A stretch of 64,000 nt of DNA. Source: Candidatus Latescibacterota bacterium (GTDB taxonomy: Bacteria > Latescibacterota > UBA2968 > SICM01). Shown piece by piece: positions 49,594 through 57,455 of this stretch (positions are counted from its first letter, which is position 1; every line of letters begins with the position of its first letter). Below the pieces are notes generated by a model. It was given only the letters and a program-made list of their open reading frames with translations. It did not search any database and was not told the DNA's origin. The translations under genes were made by a program, and so were the position numbers. The stretch is from contig SICM01000005.1 in the NCBI GenBank assembly GCA_009694805.1, positions 1 through 64,000 on the forward strand, in the 5' to 3' direction.

Positions 49594-50742
49594 ATGTCCA
49601 CGGTGCGCGTAGCGACCTTTGCAGGCCCCGGGGCCGGGCCCCGGATCGAGACAGTACGCCGTCCGCAGGTGCCCGACAGGGCCGCGCTGATTCAGATCGG
49701 CGCGTGCGGGGTGTGCGGCACGGACCTCCATATCCTCAAGGGGCACTGGCCCAGGCCCCTGCCCTGGCCCTTCACGCTGGGGCACGAACTGGCCGGGGTG
49801 ATCGTGGAGAAAGGGCCGGGGCTGGAGGCGGACTTCATGGGCCGGCCGCTGGCCGTGGGCAGCAAGGTCATGCTGCCGCCCCTGATGCCGTGCGGGGTGT
49901 GTTATTACTGCGTACACTATCCGGCCCACGCCAACCGCTGCCTCAACCCGACGTATTATGGCCGGTACCTGCCGTTTGAGAAGCCGCCCCACCTCTGGGG
50001 GGGGTGGGCCGAGATGGTGTACGTGGATCTGGACATGCTGCCCGCCACGAAGATCTATAGACTGCCGGATCGCATGTCGCTGAGGGTCGGGTCTCTGGCG
50101 GAGCCGCTCACTTCCTGCATTCGCGCGTTGAACCGGGCCGTGTCCGCGGGCGGTTTCCGCACAGGCGACACGGTGGTGATTCAGGGATCGGGGCCCATCG
50201 GCGCGCTGGCGGTCGTGGCGGCCAGGGAGATGGGGGCCGGGCGCGTGGTGGTGGTGGGCGCCCCGGAGCAGCCCCGGCTGGCCCTCTGCCGCGCGTTCGG
50301 GGCGGAGGCGACCGTGTCCCTGGAGACCCACACGACGCCGCAGGCCCGGATCGACGCGGTTCGTCAGGTCGTTGGGGGCTTCGGTGCGGACCTGGTCGTG
50401 GACTGCAGCGGCCACCCCTCGGCCGGGCCGGAGGGGATCGAGATGCTGCGCGACGGCGGGACCTACGTGGAGATGGGGCAGTTTACCGATGCGGGCGCGG
50501 TCGAGACGAACTGGCACCGGATCTGCGTCAAGGACATCACCCTCCTGGGGAGCTGGGCCTTCACGGCCAACGATATCCCGGTGGCCATCGACCTGCTGGA
50601 CCGCGTTCGGGATCGTTATCCGTGGCATTTGATGCAACAGCAGTTCCCGTTCACCGAAGCGGGGGTCGCAGAGGCGATCCAGTGCGCCTTGGACATGCGG
50701 TGCGTCAAAGCCACCATCGTGCCGAGTGAGGGGATCGGCTGA
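49594..50742 (+). CDS. Zinc-dependent alcohol dehydrogenase family protein
   Basis: The 382-residue protein has the catalytic-zinc Cys GACGVCGTDLHIL, the GHELAG motif (TLGHELAGVIVEKGPG), a structural-zinc-like region with CGVCYYCVHYPAHANRC (three or four cysteines) and the Rossmann motif VIQGSGPIGALAVVAA. It is a medium-chain dehydrogenase of the threonine/sorbitol type. ATG at 49594 follows AGAGGAAG. Substrate not readable. Confidence 0.93.
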   Translation: MSTVRVATFAGPGAGPRIETVRRPQVPDRAALIQIGACGVCGTDLHILKGHWPRPLPWPFTLGHELAGVIVEKGPGLEADFMGRPLAVGSKVMLPPLMPCGVCYYCVHYPAHANRCLNPTYYGRYLPFEKPPHLWGGWAEMVYVDLDMLPATKIYRLPDRMSLRVGSLAEPLTSCIRALNRAVSAGGFRTGDTVVIQGSGPIGALAVVAAREMGAGRVVVVGAPEQPRLALCRAFGAEATVSLETHTTPQARIDAVRQVVGGFGADLVVDCSGHPSAGPEGIEMLRDGGTYVEMGQFTDAGAVETNWHRICVKDITLLGSWAFTANDIPVAIDLLDRVRDRYPWHLMQQQFPFTEAGVAEAIQCALDMRCVKATIVPSEGIG

Positions 50743-50881
50743 TGAGATTCTTCGTCGCGGAGTTTATCCTGAGCCTGTCGAAGGACTCCTCCAGGCGTTT
50801 GAGAAGGCCATCGGGCGGTCCATCTACAGCGTGCTGCCGGGCGTGATGGAGAATACGTTCGGGCTGGAGCCGAAAATTTGA
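50743..50881 (+). other. Short coding-like remnant with CCTGAGCCTGTCGAAGG repeat
   Basis: This stretch between the dehydrogenase and glycosyltransferase reads openly in the frame ending TGA at 50879: EILRRGVYPEPVEGLLQAFE then AIGRSIYSVLPGVMENTFGL. The PEPVEG part is encoded by the dispersed repeat at 50768-50786. It has no start codon of its own and matches nothing I recognise, so it may be the tail of a lost gene. Confidence 0.4.
50768..50786. repeat. Inverted copy of the CCTTCGACAGGCTCAGG repeat
   Basis: CCTGAGCCTGTCGAAGG here is the reverse complement of the core at 38275-38299. Confidence 0.75.
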
Positions 50882-51570
50882 CGTCCCATCCCCGCATCTC
50901 CGTCATCATCCCCGCCTTCAACGAGCAGGAGGGCATCGTCTCCGTCCTGGGCGACATCCCGAAGGGGCTGGTCTCGGAGGTGATCGTCGTGGACAACGGG
51001 TCCACGGACCGGACCGCGCAGGTTGCGGAGGAGGCCGGGGCGCGGGTCGTCCGGGAGGCGCGCCGGGGCTACGGGTTCGCCTGCCTGGCCGGCATCGCCT
51101 CGGCGGATCGTCCTGACCTCTTCGTGTTCCTGGACGGGGACTACAGCGACCACCCCGACGAGATGCCGCTCCTCCTGGCCCCGATCCTGCGGGGGGAGGC
51201 GGACCTGGTCATCGGCTCCCGGATGCTCGGACGGAGGGAACGGGGCGCGCTCCTGCCCCAGGCCCGGTTCGGGAACTGGCTGGCCACGCGGCTGATCCGC
51301 CTGCTGTTCGGCGTGCGGTTCACGGACCTGGGGCCGTTTCGGGTGGTGACGCGGGGGGCGCTGGAGCGGATGGGCATGCGGGATACGACCTTCGGATGGA
51401 CGGTGGAGATGCAGGTGAAGGCGGCCCGTCTGGGCCTTCGGGCGGTGGAGGTCCCGGTGCGCTACAGGCGACGTGTCGGGGTCTCGAAAATCACCGGGAC
51501 TGTGTCCGGGACGGTCCGGGCAGGGTACAAGATCCTCTACACGATTTTTCGGTACTGGTTGTGGGGGTGA
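50878..51570 (+). CDS. Family 2 glycosyltransferase, DPM1/dolichol-phosphate-mannose-synthase-like
   Basis: The 230-residue protein has the GT2 motifs SVIIPAFNEQEGI, IVVDNGSTDRTAQ, FLDGDYSDHPDEM (DxD) and GSRMLGRRERGAL, and lacks membrane helices. It likely moves a sugar from a nucleotide sugar to polyprenyl phosphate. The start appears to be TTG at 50878, overlapping the TGA of the preceding remnant; alternative starts are downstream and would cut the first strand. Confidence 0.92.
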   Translation: MTSHPRISVIIPAFNEQEGIVSVLGDIPKGLVSEVIVVDNGSTDRTAQVAEEAGARVVREARRGYGFACLAGIASADRPDLFVFLDGDYSDHPDEMPLLLAPILRGEADLVIGSRMLGRRERGALLPQARFGNWLATRLIRLLFGVRFTDLGPFRVVTRGALERMGMRDTTFGWTVEMQVKAARLGLRAVEVPVRYRRRVGVSKITGTVSGTVRAGYKILYTIFRYWLWG

Positions 51571-51588
51571 GGAGGGAGGGCGTTGGAG

Positions 51589-51619
51589 GGCGACCTGCGC
51601 CGGATGGGTCGCCTTTTTT
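51589..51619 (+). terminator. Rho-independent terminator after the glycosyltransferase
   Basis: GGCGACC (51589-51595) pairs with GGTCGCC (51607-51613) and is followed by six T. It separates the glycosyltransferase from the pyruvate dehydrogenase operon. Confidence 0.75.
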
Positions 51620-51719
51620 GTGTTTGTGATTGTTCTTTTTTTATATTATCTTATCGCATTATACAAAAAAGAGGGGTGGAGGCACGACCTGTATCCTACT
51701 AATAAAGAGGGTGTCGCCC

Positions 51720-54401
51720 ATGTCAGACAAGGTGCTCAGAAAACCGGCCGTGGATGCCGACCCCGCTGAGACGCAGGAGTGGCTGGAATCGCTGGACTAT
51801 GCCCTCCAGAGACACGGCCCCGACCGGGTGCGGTTTCTCCTCGACAGGCTCCAGGAGCGCGCACGCAGACAGAACGTGGAGATGCCCTTCAGCGCGAATA
51901 CGCCCTATGTGAACACGATCCCGGTCGAGCGGCAGCCCCCCTATCCGGGGGACCGGGAGATCGAGCGACGGATCAAGAGTTTCATCCGCTGGAACGCGAT
52001 GGCCATGGTGATCCGGGCCAACCGGGAGGAGGCGGGCATCGGGGGGCACATCTCGACATATGCCTCCGCGGCCACGCTGTTCGAGATGGGGTTCAACCAC
52101 TTCTTCCGGGGCAAGGGGGAGGATTTCTCCGGCGACCAGGTCTATTTTCAGGGACACGCCTCTCCGGGGGTCTATGCCCGCGCCTTTGTGGAGGGCCGGC
52201 TGGGCGTGGAGCAGCTTGAGAACTTCCGGCGCGAGTTGAAGCCCTCCGGCGGGCTCTCGTCCTATCCCCATCCCTGGTTAATGCCCAATTTCTGGGAGTT
52301 TCCGACGGTGTCGATGGGGCTGTCGCCGATCATGAGCATCTACCAGGCCCGGTTCAACCGTTATCTGGAGGACCGGGGGATCAAGGACACGTCCGGGTCG
52401 CACATCTGGGTCTTCATGGGGGACGGGGAGACGGATGAGCCGGAGGCCCTGGGGGCGATCACGCTGGCGGCCCGCGAGAAGCTGGACAACCTCATCTTCG
52501 TGATCAACTGCAACCTGCAGCGGCTGGACGGCCCGGTGCGGGGCAACGGCAAGATCATCCAGGAGTTAGAGGCGGCCTTCCGGGGCGCGGGCTGGAACGT
52601 GATCAAGGTGATCTGGGGGGAGGACTGGGACCCCCTTCTGGCCAAGGACGAGGAGGGCCTCCTGGTCCAGCGCATGGGCGAGGTGGTGGACGGTCAGTAC
52701 CAGAAATACGTGGTGGAATCCGGGGCCTACACGAGGAAGGACTTCTTCGGGGTACACCCCAGGCTGCTCCAGATGGTGGAACATCTGTCCGACGAGGAGA
52801 TCCGCAAGCTGCGCCGGGGGGGGCACGACCCCGAGAAGGTCTATGCGGCCTATCGGGCGGCCGTGGAGCACGAGGGCGCGCCGACGGTCGTTCTGGCCCA
52901 GACCATCAAGGGGTATGGCCTGGGCGAGCACGGCGAGGGGCGGAATGTGAGCCACCAGCAGAAGAAGCTGAACGAGGACGAACTCCGGGAATTTCGGACC
53001 CGCTTCGGGATTCCGATCTCCGACGACGAGGTGGCCCAGGCCCCGTTCTACCGGCCTCCGGGGGAGAGCCGGGAGGTCCAGTATATGAAGAGGCGCCGGG
53101 AGGAGCTGGGCGGGTTCGTGCCGAGCCGGGAGCGGCGCGCCGGACAACTGAAGGCCCCGGCCACGGAGACCTTTGAGGAGTTTCTGAAAGGCACCGGGGA
53201 CAAGGACCTCGCGACCACCGCCGCCTTCGTGCGCCTGCTCTCCAAGCTGCTCCGGGACCCGGACATCGGCAGGATGATCGTTCCGATCATCCCCGACGAG
53301 GCCAGGACCTTCGGGATGGAGCCCCTGTTCCGCCAGTGCGGCATCTACTCGCACGTGGGGCAGCTCTACGAGCCCGTGGACCGGGACACGCTGCTCTACT
53401 ACCGGGAGGCGAGGGACGGGCAGATCCTGGAGGAGGGGATCACCGAGGCGGGCGCAATGTCGTCCTTCATCGCGGCGGGGACGGCCTACGCGACCCACGG
53501 GGTGAACACGATCCCGTTCTTCATCTTCTATTCCATGTTCGGGTTCCAGCGGATCGGGGACCTGATCTGGGCCGCGGCGGACATGCGCTGCAAGGGGTTC
53601 CTGCTGGGCGGGACGTCGGGGCGGACGACGCTCAACGGCGAGGGCCTTCAGCACGAGGACGGGCACAGCCACCTGCTGGCCTGCTCGGTCCCGAACCTGA
53701 TCACCTATGACCCGGCCTTCGCCTATGAGATCGCCGTGATCGTGCAGGAGGGCATCCGGCGGATGTACGAGGCGCAGGAGGACATCTTCTACTACATCAC
53801 GCTGGGGAACGAGCCCTACCCGATGCCCCCCATTCCGGAAGGCGCGCAGGAGGGCATCCTGAAGGGGCTTTACAAATTCAAGGTGGGCGAACAGCGCCAG
53901 GGCTGGCCGCGCGTTCACCTGTTCGGGAGCGGGGCCATCCTCCGGGAGGCGCTCCGGGCGCAGACGATCCTGGCGGGGCAGTTCGGGGTGTCCGCGGACG
54001 TCTGGAGCGCCACGAGCTACAAGGAACTTCGGCGGGACGCGCTGGCCGTGGAGCGGTGGAACATGCTCCACCCGACGAAGCGCCCCCGGAAACCCTACGT
54101 GACGAAACTGCTCGAAAAGGAGGAGGGGCCGGTCGTGGCCGCCTCCGACTACATGAAGGCCCTGCCGGACATGATCGCGCCCTGGACGCCCGGCGGCCTG
54201 CAGGCGCTGGGCACGGACGGTTTTGGCCGGAGCGACTCGCGGGCGGCCCTGCGCCGGCACTTTGAGGTGGACGCCGAGTCCATCGCCGTGGCGGCGCTCT
54301 ATGCGCTCCTGAGGCAGGGCAAGGTCAAGAAGGAGCGCGTGGAGGAGGCCATCCGGGCGCTCGGCGTGGACCCGGAGAAGCCCGATCCGGTGACGGCGTG
54401 A
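51720..54401 (+). CDS. aceE: Pyruvate dehydrogenase E1 component, homodimeric type
   Basis: The 893-residue protein matches AceE in length and motifs: [13 protein letters not shown], the thiamine-diphosphate motif [13 protein letters not shown] ending in the NCN of IFVINCNLQ, and the middle and C-terminal transketolase domains ([38 protein letters not shown]). It decarboxylates pyruvate and loads the acetyl group onto lipoyl-E2. Start ATG at 51720 follows AAAGAGGG. First gene of aceE-aceF-lpdA, behind a terminator and an AT-rich promoter-like segment (51620-51690). Confidence 0.97.
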   Translation: MSDKVLRKPAVDADPAETQEWLESLDYALQRHGPDRVRFLLDRLQERARRQNVEMPFSANTPYVNTIPVERQPPYPGDREIERRIKSFIRWNAMAMVIRANREEAGIGGHISTYASAATLFEMGFNHFFRGKGEDFSGDQVYFQGHASPGVYARAFVEGRLGVEQLENFRRELKPSGGLSSYPHPWLMPNFWEFPTVSMGLSPIMSIYQARFNRYLEDRGIKDTSGSHIWVFMGDGETDEPEALGAITLAAREKLDNLIFVINCNLQRLDGPVRGNGKIIQELEAAFRGAGWNVIKVIWGEDWDPLLAKDEEGLLVQRMGEVVDGQYQKYVVESGAYTRKDFFGVHPRLLQMVEHLSDEEIRKLRRGGHDPEKVYAAYRAAVEHEGAPTVVLAQTIKGYGLGEHGEGRNVSHQQKKLNEDELREFRTRFGIPISDDEVAQAPFYRPPGESREVQYMKRRREELGGFVPSRERRAGQLKAPATETFEEFLKGTGDKDLATTAAFVRLLSKLLRDPDIGRMIVPIIPDEARTFGMEPLFRQCGIYSHVGQLYEPVDRDTLLYYREARDGQILEEGITEAGAMSSFIAAGTAYATHGVNTIPFFIFYSMFGFQRIGDLIWAAADMRCKGFLLGGTSGRTTLNGEGLQHEDGHSHLLACSVPNLITYDPAFAYEIAVIVQEGIRRMYEAQEDIFYYITLGNEPYPMPPIPEGAQEGILKGLYKFKVGEQRQGWPRVHLFGSGAILREALRAQTILAGQFGVSADVWSATSYKELRRDALAVERWNMLHPTKRPRKPYVTKLLEKEEGPVVAASDYMKALPDMIAPWTPGGLQALGTDGFGRSDSRAALRRHFEVDAESIAVAALYALLRQGKVKKERVEEAIRALGVDPEKPDPVTA

Positions 54402-54404
54402 AAA

Positions 54405-54468
54405 CGTGAGACGGCAGACGGCAGACGTAAAACCAAAACCAAAGACAAGTCTTTCACGTTTGCCATTT
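54405..54468. repeat. Heptamer array in the aceE-aceF gap (GGCAGAC units)
   Basis: From 54406 the sequence reads GTGAGAC GGCAGAC GGCAGAC GTAAAAC CAAAACC AAAGACA AGTCTTT CACGTTT GCC. The last units are inverted relatives of the first (AAACGTG against CACGTTT). It ends 15 bases before the aceF start. Confidence 0.8.
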
Positions 54469-54483
54469 GAAAAAGGAGACAAC

Positions 54484-55839
54484 GTGGGCAAGGAGTTCAA
54501 GCTTCCCGACCTGAGTGAAAACATCGAGGCCGCAGAGGTGGTCCGGGTGATGGTGTCCGAGGGAGATGCGGTAGAGGCGGACCAGACCGTCCTGGAGATG
54601 GAGACCGAAAAGGCCATGTTTGAAGTGCCCTGTCCGTTCGCGGGCCGGGTGGCGAAGGTACACGTCAAACCGGGCGACCGCGTGCCGGTGGGGGCTGTCC
54701 TGCTCACCGTGGAGGAGGCGGACTCGAAAGGGAAAGAAACGGAGGAGGAACCTGCTCCGCCGAAGGCGGAGGCGTCCACCTCCCCCAAGGCCGAAGCTGC
54801 CCCGTCGAAGGGGGAAGCGTCTGCTTCTCCCAAGGCCGAAGCGGCTGCCCCGTCCAAGACTGAAGCGCCCGCTCCTCCCAAGACCGAACCCGCTGCCTCG
54901 CCGAAGCAGGAGACGCCCGAACCGCCCGCCCAGGAGACGGGCGCGCCGACGCCGGCCGGTCCGGCCACGCGGCGGCTGGCGCGGGAACTGGGGGTGGACC
55001 TGAAGAAGGTGCAGGGGAGCGAGCCCGGCGGACGGGTGACGGCCGAAGACGTGCAGACCCACGTGCGGAAGGCGATGGGGGCGGGGGGCGCTGCCAGCGG
55101 AGGGGGCGAAATGGCGCTGCCCGACTTCTCTAAATGGGGCGAGGTGGAGCGGCAGCCGGTCCGGTCCGTGCGGAGGACGATCGCCGAGCACGTGAGCCGG
55201 GCGTGGCGTCTGATCCCGCACGTGACCCAGTTCGACCGGGCCGACGTGACCGAGCTGGAGGCGCTCCGGAAGCGGCATGCCGCTGAGGCCGAGGCGATGG
55301 GGGGCAAGCTCACGCCCACGGCCTTCGTGATCAAGGCGGTGGTGACGGCGCTGAAGGCGTTCCCGCAGTTCAACGCCAGCCTGGACGCCCAGGCAGGGGA
55401 GCTGGTGCTGAAGCATTACTATCATATCGGCATGGCCGTGGACACGGACCGGGGGCTGCTGGTGCCGGTCCTCCGGGACGTAGACCGGAAGGACATCTTT
55501 GAGTTGGCCCGGGAGTTGGTCGAGCTGGCCGAGCGCACCCGGCAGAAGAAGGCGAGCCCGGAGGAGATGCAGGGGGGGACCTTCACAGTCACGAACCTGG
55601 GGGGCATCGGGGGGACGAATTTCACGCCGATCGTGAACTATCCGGAGGTCGCCATCCTGGGCGTCGCCCGGAGCCGGGAGGAGGCGGTGGTGCGGAACGG
55701 GCGGATCGAGCCGCGCCTGATCATGCCGCTCTGCCTCTCCTACGACCACCGGGTGATCGACGGGGCGGACGGGGCGCGGTTCGCGCGCAAGATCGCGGAG
55801 TCTCTGGAGAACCCGGAGCGGCTGTTGCTGGGGGGATAA
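54484..55839 (+). CDS. aceF: Pyruvate dehydrogenase E2, dihydrolipoamide acetyltransferase
   Basis: GTG start after AAAAAGGAG. The single lipoyl domain (residues 1-80) carries the lipoylation site METEKAMFEV. A Pro/Ala/Lys linker of imperfect repeats (PPKAEAS, PKAEAAP, PPKTEP) spans about 85-155. The E1/E3-binding domain is ATRRLARELGVDLKKVQGSE. The catalytic domain ends with LCLSYDHRVIDGADGARFAR. The 451-residue protein transfers acetyl groups to coenzyme A. Confidence 0.97.
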   Translation: MGKEFKLPDLSENIEAAEVVRVMVSEGDAVEADQTVLEMETEKAMFEVPCPFAGRVAKVHVKPGDRVPVGAVLLTVEEADSKGKETEEEPAPPKAEASTSPKAEAAPSKGEASASPKAEAAAPSKTEAPAPPKTEPAASPKQETPEPPAQETGAPTPAGPATRRLARELGVDLKKVQGSEPGGRVTAEDVQTHVRKAMGAGGAASGGGEMALPDFSKWGEVERQPVRSVRRTIAEHVSRAWRLIPHVTQFDRADVTELEALRKRHAAEAEAMGGKLTPTAFVIKAVVTALKAFPQFNASLDAQAGELVLKHYYHIGMAVDTDRGLLVPVLRDVDRKDIFELARELVELAERTRQKKASPEEMQGGTFTVTNLGGIGGTNFTPIVNYPEVAILGVARSREEAVVRNGRIEPRLIMPLCLSYDHRVIDGADGARFARKIAESLENPERLLLGG

Positions 55840-55848
55840 AAACATTTT

Positions 55849-55984
55849 ACCACAGAGAACACAGAGAACACAGAGAAAAAATAGGAGTGGGCGAAAGGGC
55901 GAAAGAGCGGTTTCCCCCATTCTCCCACTCTTCCGTTCTCCCTTTTGTTTTTTTCTTCTCCGTGATCTCCGTGTGCTCTGTGGT
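55849..55984. repeat. Inverted repeat array: ACCACAGAGAACACAGAG ... CTCCGTGTGCTCTGTGGT
   Basis: Nine-base units ACAGAGAAC occur twice (from about 55852) and the far arm, ATCTCCGTGTGCTCTGTGGT, is their inverted relative. A nested pair, GGGCGAAAGGGCGAAAGAGCGG with the downstream CCGTTCTCCC region, sits between. It fills the gap between aceF and lpdA. Confidence 0.85.
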
Positions 55985-56014
55985 GAATGCCTTTGACTTT
56001 AGAAGGTGGGTGCG

Positions 56015-57424
56015 ATGGCGGAGCAGAGGGCGGACGTGCTGGTGATCGGGAGCGGGCCGGGGGGGTACACGGCCGCGTTCCGGGCGGCGGACCTGGGGAT
56101 GGGGGTGGCGCTCGTGGAGGCGGATGAGAAGCCGGGCGGGGTCTGCCTGCACCGGGGGTGCATCCCGTCCAAGGCCCTGCTGCATGCGGCGAAGCTGATC
56201 GCGGAGGCGCGCGAGGCGAAGGCGTGGGGGCTCTCGTTTCAGAAACCCGGGATCGACCTCGACGCGCTGAGAGGATGGAAGGACGGGATCGTCAGCCGGC
56301 ACGTGGGGGGGCTGGTGGACCTCTGCCGGCGGCGGGGGGTGACGCTGATCCGGGGACGCGCGGTCTTCGAGGACTCCGGGAGCGTGCGCGTGGAGGGCCC
56401 GGAGGGGGGCTCTCGCGTGACGTTCGGGCACGCCATTCTGGCCACCGGGTCGCACCCGGCGACGTTTCCGGGGCTGGACCTCCAGAGCCCCCGCGTGATG
56501 GACTCCACGTCGGCTCTGAAGCTGGAGGCTGTGCCGAAGTCGCTCCTGGTGGTGGGCGGGGGCTACATCGGGCTGGAGCTGGGGACGGTCTACGCGGAGC
56601 TGGGCAGCCGGGTGACGGTGGTGGAGTTGACGGACGGGCTGCTGCCAGGGGCGGACCGGGACCTGGTGCGGCCGTTGAGCGCCCGCGTGGAGAAGGTCTT
56701 TGAAGCTGTCCGACTCAACACGAAGGTGGGGGGGATGCGGGAGGTGGACGGGGGAGTCGCGGTGCGGCTGGAGGCGGAGGGGAAGCAGGTCGAGGAGACT
56801 TTTGAACGGGTGCTGGTGTCTGTGGGCCGGCGTCCGAACAGCGCGGGCATCGGGCTGGAGCGGACGAAGGCCGAGATGGACCGGAAGGGGTTCGTGGGGG
56901 TGGATGCGCAGCAGCGGACGCGGGACGAGCGCATCCTGGCGATCGGGGACGTGGCCGGGGAACCGATGCTGGCGCACAAGGCGATGCACGAGGGGAAGGT
57001 GGCGGCGGAGGTCCTGGCCGGAGAGCCGGCGGCGTTCGATGGGGTGGTCCCGGCGGTGGTGTTCACGGACCCGGAGATCGCCTGGTGCGGGCTGACGGAG
57101 ACGGAGGCGCGGCGGAAGGGGATCGAGGTGAAGGTGGCCCGGTTCCCCTGGGCCGCGTCGGGTCGGGCGAGCACACTGGGGCGGAACGAGGGGGTGACCA
57201 AGCTGGTGATCGACCCGAAGACGGAGCGGGTGCTGGGGGTGGGCGTCGTGGGGGCCGGGGCCGGGGAGCTGATCGCGGAGGGGGTGCTGGCCGTGGAGAT
57301 GGGGGCGGTGGCGCGGGACCTGGCGCTGAGCATCCACCCGCACCCGACGCTGTCGGAGACGATCGGCGGCGCGGCGGAGGTGTTCCTGGGGACAGCGACG
57401 GACCTGTATCTGAAACGAAAATAA
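56015..57424 (+). CDS. lpdA: Dihydrolipoamide dehydrogenase (E3)
   Basis: The 469-residue protein has FAD motif VIGSGPGGYTAAFRAADLGM, the redox disulfide GGVCLHRGCIPSKALL, NAD motif LVVGGGYIGLELGTVYAELG and the catalytic HPHPTLSE. It reoxidises lipoyl-E2. ATG at 56015 preferred; a GTG 9 bases earlier is possible. It ends 32 bases from the convergent valS. Confidence 0.97.
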   Translation: MAEQRADVLVIGSGPGGYTAAFRAADLGMGVALVEADEKPGGVCLHRGCIPSKALLHAAKLIAEAREAKAWGLSFQKPGIDLDALRGWKDGIVSRHVGGLVDLCRRRGVTLIRGRAVFEDSGSVRVEGPEGGSRVTFGHAILATGSHPATFPGLDLQSPRVMDSTSALKLEAVPKSLLVVGGGYIGLELGTVYAELGSRVTVVELTDGLLPGADRDLVRPLSARVEKVFEAVRLNTKVGGMREVDGGVAVRLEAEGKQVEETFERVLVSVGRRPNSAGIGLERTKAEMDRKGFVGVDAQQRTRDERILAIGDVAGEPMLAHKAMHEGKVAAEVLAGEPAAFDGVVPAVVFTDPEIAWCGLTETEARRKGIEVKVARFPWAASGRASTLGRNEGVTKLVIDPKTERVLGVGVVGAGAGELIAEGVLAVEMGAVARDLALSIHPHPTLSETIGGAAEVFLGTATDLYLKRK

Positions 57425-57425
57425 T

Positions 57426-57453
57426 GCGGGGCGGGTTGAAAACCCGCCCCTAC
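57426..57453. repeat. 28-bp hairpin, GGGGCGGGTT...AACCCGCCCC
   Basis: A 10-bp stem GGGGCGGGTT/AACCCGCCCC with loop GAA sits between the convergent lpdA and valS stops and ends in TAC like the other palindromes, although its left end reads GC rather than GTA. Confidence 0.8.
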
Positions 57454-57455
57454 TT

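Noticed and set aside
50742-50846. 34-codon frame starting at an ATGA overlap after the dehydrogenase
   Set aside because: Its product (MRFFVAEFILSLSKDSSRR...) mostly translates the dispersed repeat and resembles nothing known.
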